A stretch of 16,675 nucleotides of DNA from contig JAMPGN010000077.1 in the NCBI GenBank assembly GCA_023663915.1, positions 1 through 16,675 on the forward strand, in the 5' to 3' direction. Under the pieces are notes generated by a model that was not told where the DNA came from, did no database searches, and saw only the letters and a program-made list of their open reading frames with translations. Shown piece after piece: positions 14,437-16,675 of the stretch. A program made the position numbers and the translations under genes. The DNA is from Eubacterium sp. (GTDB lineage Bacteria; Bacillota_A; Clostridia; Lachnospirales; Lachnospiraceae). Position 1 is the first letter of the stretch; every line of letters starts with the position of its first letter.

Positions 14437-14707
14437 TTACTCCCCCAATCGCATAACTTCCCGTCGCATAATCTGCGCCAAAATGAATCTGGAAATATAC
14501 CTTTTCCCTGCAGTCGGCAGGGGCACGCCCATAAGCAGAGAAAGGCTTCGCCTCTGAAGAAGCCATATCAAAATAATTGATTCCATTTTCCACCGCCAGA
14601 CGGATCGTTTCCTCGATCTCCTTCTCGGCAGATGCCTGTATGGAACTTGTTCCCAGCCCTAAAATGCTGATCTGTTCCCTGCCATGGGGCAAAGTGCGGT
14701 ATTCCAT
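14402..14707 (-). pseudogene. Aldo/keto reductase, N-terminal fragment
   Basis: The ATG at 14707 has GGTGG 3-4 bases upstream and lies 10 bases after the previous AKR stop, so this was a true operon gene. Residues 1-85 are the normal N-terminus of an AKR: EYRTLPHGREQISILGLGTSS, then NGINYFDMASSEAKPFSAYGRA with the catalytic Asp and Tyr, then KVYFQIHFGADY. In my recollection of this subfamily the next residues are GW and a long central part, but here the sequence changes after TGSY into IGGVSERRDYTVCAG and stops at 14402. The later DNA carries a downstream segment of the same protein in another frame (from 14436), so an internal deletion of several hundred bases with a frame change is likely. 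Confidence 0.75.
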
Positions 14708-14717
14708 AACCCACCGC

Positions 14718-15413
14718 CTACTTTCCACTGAACACAGGAAAAATAATGTGTTCGCCATAATCTTTGATATGCTCCATATTTTTAAGCTGCTCCATATCCG
14801 CATCAGAAATGACAAAATCCACTGCAGCGTTTTCCTGCATATGGGCAGGCGATGCCGTCTTCGGCAGGGGGAGCGTGTCGAGCTGTAAGCAGTAGCGGAT
14901 GCAGAGCTGCGCTACTGTCACGCCTTTACTTCTGGAATATTTAATCAGTTCCAATGGCGTGTTGCTGACATGTACCAGCAGCTGATTGACCATAGGGCTG
15001 ACTGTACAGTCTGCCAGCAGGTTATCAATATCTTCCTGCTTGAAGTTGGAAATGCCGATGGAACGCAGTTCCCCCGCCTTATAAGCCTCTTCCAGCACAC
15101 GCCATGCCGCCCGGTTTCCGTCAATATAATCCCCTCCGCGGAAATCAGCCCATGGCTGCGGTGCATGGATCAGCATAAGGTCAATGTAGTCCAATCCCAG
15201 CAATTCCAGCGAACCGTCAATCGCTTTCACAGCCTCGCCATAATCCTTCGCCTCTGCCGCCAGTTTGGTCGTTACAAATAATTCCTCCCGTAAAATGCCG
15301 CAGGCACGGATACCTTCACCCACTCCGCGCTCATTCCCATAAGCCTGGGCGGTATCAAAATGACGGTAGCCACTGTTTTGGAAAGCGCCAGGTGTATGCC
15401 ATCCGCCTTTTCC
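14718..15413 (-). pseudogene. Aldo/keto reductase (DKG reductase-like), start lost
   Basis: Open frame from a TAA at 15416-15414 to 14718, related to 2,5-diketo-D-gluconate reductase-type AKRs. The catalytic tetrad is visible: Asp and Tyr in HFDTAQAYGNE, Lys in VTTKLAAEAKDYG, His in LMLIHAPQPWADF. The C-terminal half is normal (GISNFKQEDID, NQLLVHVSNTPLELIKYS, LPLPKTASPAHM). What is missing is the start: the residues before SGYRHFDT do not match an AKR N-terminus, no ATG with a ribosome binding site exists, and about 40 residues are lost. A GTG at 15323 would start after the catalytic Asp and Tyr. The missing start lies where the flavodoxin-like remnant has been joined. The 10-base gap to the next AKR gene is intact. 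Confidence 0.75.
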
Positions 15414-15690
15414 TTATTGGCGCGGGACAGGCAATCATCCCAATCGGCAGGATAAGCAATCAGTATATGGCTCCTTCTGTCTGTACTTTCCGCTGTATTT
15501 TCTGATGCATCATACGCCTCCTCTGTCTTATCGGATTCCCTGCTTCCAGAACCCTGTTCTTCCACCTCAACTACGCCGTTTTGTTCATCCGGCAAAGAAA
15601 TCATTTCCTCCTGATGACCAGCATCGCTGCAGGCGGTCATCAGCAATAAAAAATGATTGCCAATAGCATTAACCGTATCATTTTCTTCAT
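15375..15690 (-). pseudogene. Flavodoxin-like lipoprotein remnant
   Basis: The ATG at 15690 follows AGAGGG by 6 bases and lies 10 bases after the MATE stop. It starts a signal peptide (MKKMIRLMLLAIIF) that runs out of frame at a run of six T (15653-15648). With one extra T it would continue LLLMTAC-SDAG, a perfect lipobox. The linker is acidic. Then comes the first strand of a secreted flavodoxin (SHILIAY), joined directly to PADWDDCLSRANKEKADGIH and LSKTV, a piece that normally sits about 60-80 residues later. Soon after, near 15380, the DNA passes into the aldo/keto reductase in another frame. So a frameshift, an internal deletion and a lost C-terminus affect one gene. The flavodoxin call rests on recalled family pattern. 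Confidence 0.65.
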
Positions 15691-15700
15691 GTGCTACCCT

Positions 15701-16675
15701 CTATATTACCTGAAACTCCTTCCACTTCCCGGATTTCTGCCTCCACAGGAAAATGACTGCCCGGATTATCCAGTCACAGACCATTGCAATGGCGATCCCG
15801 ATCACGCCCATATGCAGGGTAATCCCCAAAAGGTATGATAAAAGCAGCCGCCCCAAAATAGTGGACGCAATGGAGACATACATCGTAAACTTTACATCGC
15901 CTGCCGCCCGCAGTCCGTTACTGAGCGCCCCGGAAAAGGGAAACGCCGCCGCGTTAAATACATTGTGGATCAGCACCAGCCAGATCACGAGATTCTTTGT
16001 TTCCGGCGACAGGGAATAGAATTTCATAAAAAGCGGTGTCAGCAGGAAAACCAGAAGATTCCATGCCGTCGAAAGCAGAAGCGTTATCTTCATAAGCTTC
16101 TTAAAATAATATTCTGCCGCACCGGTATCCCTGTTTCCCATGCACTGCCCGATCACTGTAATAAACGCAGGTCCCATGGATACCCCTGCCAGCGCCGCCA
16201 TGGACCAGATACTCTGTGCCACGCCGTTTGCGGCAATCTGGTAAGTCCCGAAAAGCGCCACGATACTGCTTAACGCCACCTTCACCAGCTGAAAAATCCC
16301 ATTCTCGATTCCGTTTGGTATTGCAATGTTCAGAATCCGTCTCATCAAATCTCCGTCCCACTGAAATATCCACCTGCCCCGGTAAAACACCTCATTTGCC
16401 TTCCGAAAGCAGAGCAGTGTGACCACAACTGCCGAAAAAGTACGGGCAATCAGGGACGGATAGGCAACGCCTGCAACCCCGGCATGAAGGACAAACACGC
16501 CGATGATATTGCCAATCACATTGATTATATTGGACGCAATGGACAAATACATGGTCACATTTGTCTTTCCAAGGCTCCGGTAAACTGCTGCCCCCGCATT
16601 ATAAACTGCCAGCGCAGGGTACGAATAGGCGGAAATTCTCAGATAGGTCACACACGCCTGCATGACAGAATCCTC
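15701..16675 (-). CDS. MATE family efflux transporter, 5' end off window
   Basis: Multidrug/toxin extrusion-type membrane transporter driven by a Na+ or H+ gradient. The visible 324 residues run to the window edge without a stop or a clear start; the first helices are missing because the gene continues to the right. Features are repeated amphipathic helices with SLGKTNVTMYLSIASNIINV, GVAGVAYPSLIARTFSAV, then the second half with FGTYQIAANGVAQSIWSMAALAGVSMGPAF, a MATE signature pattern, and SNGLRAAGDVKFTMYVSIAST. It ends with a basic tail and TAG. The row of broken reductase genes follows at 10 bases, so it was the upstream gene of that operon. No damage is visible in the part seen. Confidence 0.9.
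   Translation of the reverse strand, partial: EDSVMQACVTYLRISAYSYPALAVYNAGAAVYRSLGKTNVTMYLSIASNIINVIGNIIGVFVLHAGVAGVAYPSLIARTFSAVVVTLLCFRKANEVFYRGRWIFQWDGDLMRRILNIAIPNGIENGIFQLVKVALSSIVALFGTYQIAANGVAQSIWSMAALAGVSMGPAFITVIGQCMGNRDTGAAEYYFKKLMKITLLLSTAWNLLVFLLTPLFMKFYSLSPETKNLVIWLVLIHNVFNAAAFPFSGALSNGLRAAGDVKFTMYVSIASTILGRLLLSYLLGITLHMGVIGIAIAMVCDWIIRAVIFLWRQKSGKWKEFQVI

Noticed and set aside
15300..15323. GTG at 15323 as real start of the DKG reductase-like AKR
   Set aside because: It would omit the catalytic Asp and Tyr (HFDTAQAYGNE), which are present and in frame just upstream, and has no separate ribosome binding site.

Overview
The window looks like a chromosomal segment of a Gram-positive anaerobe of the class Clostridia, most likely a Lachnospiraceae-type gut bacterium. 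The evidence is the infC-rpmI-rplT operon with an L20-type leader, a T-box in front of thrS, strong GGAGG ribosome binding sites, DUF1540 and C_GCAxxG_C_C proteins, and GH2 and aldo/keto reductase genes that resemble that family. This taxonomic call rests on recalled protein style, not on a search. Almost every gene lies on the minus strand; only the MFS transporter is on the plus strand.

Layout, left to right. Bases 1-312 hold no gene, only a probable terminator. Bases 313-1826 carry the translation operon infC-rpmI-rplT (read right to left) with a near-consensus promoter, an attenuator leader and an apparent AUU start for IF3. Bases 1902-5421 are a divergent pair: a GH2 glycosidase (-) and a 12-helix MFS transporter (+), which probably import and cut a glycoside. 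A repeat-bearing lipoprotein (5425-6249) ends 3 bases from the transporter. Bases 6416-11464 form one T-box-controlled unit: a small membrane protein, thrS, a GT-C (GT39-like) membrane glycosyltransferase, a cysteine-rich DUF1540 protein, then a strong terminator. Bases 11537-12677 carry a SEC-C zinc-motif protein and a C_GCAxxG_C_C redox-type protein behind their own promoter and a long leader hairpin. Bases 12678-13095 are a hairpin-rich gap that looks like the end of an integrated element.

From 13096 to about 15690 every gene is damaged. Read in the direction of transcription these are a flavodoxin-like lipoprotein with an internal deletion and a frameshift, an aldo/keto reductase (AKR) without its N-terminus, the N-terminus of a second AKR, an internal piece of that AKR joined in frame to the C-terminal two thirds of a third AKR, and a tyrosine recombinase catalytic domain without its N-terminal domain. 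The gene order and short intergenic gaps of the ancestral operon seem to be kept while segments inside the genes are lost. An apparently intact MATE transporter heads this row and runs off the right edge.

The most interesting items are this serial-deletion scar field with a chimeric AKR frame, the T-box unit that ties a membrane glycosyltransferase to threonyl-tRNA supply, the AUU start of infC, and a stem that hides the DUF1540 ribosome binding site while overlapping the upstream stop codon.
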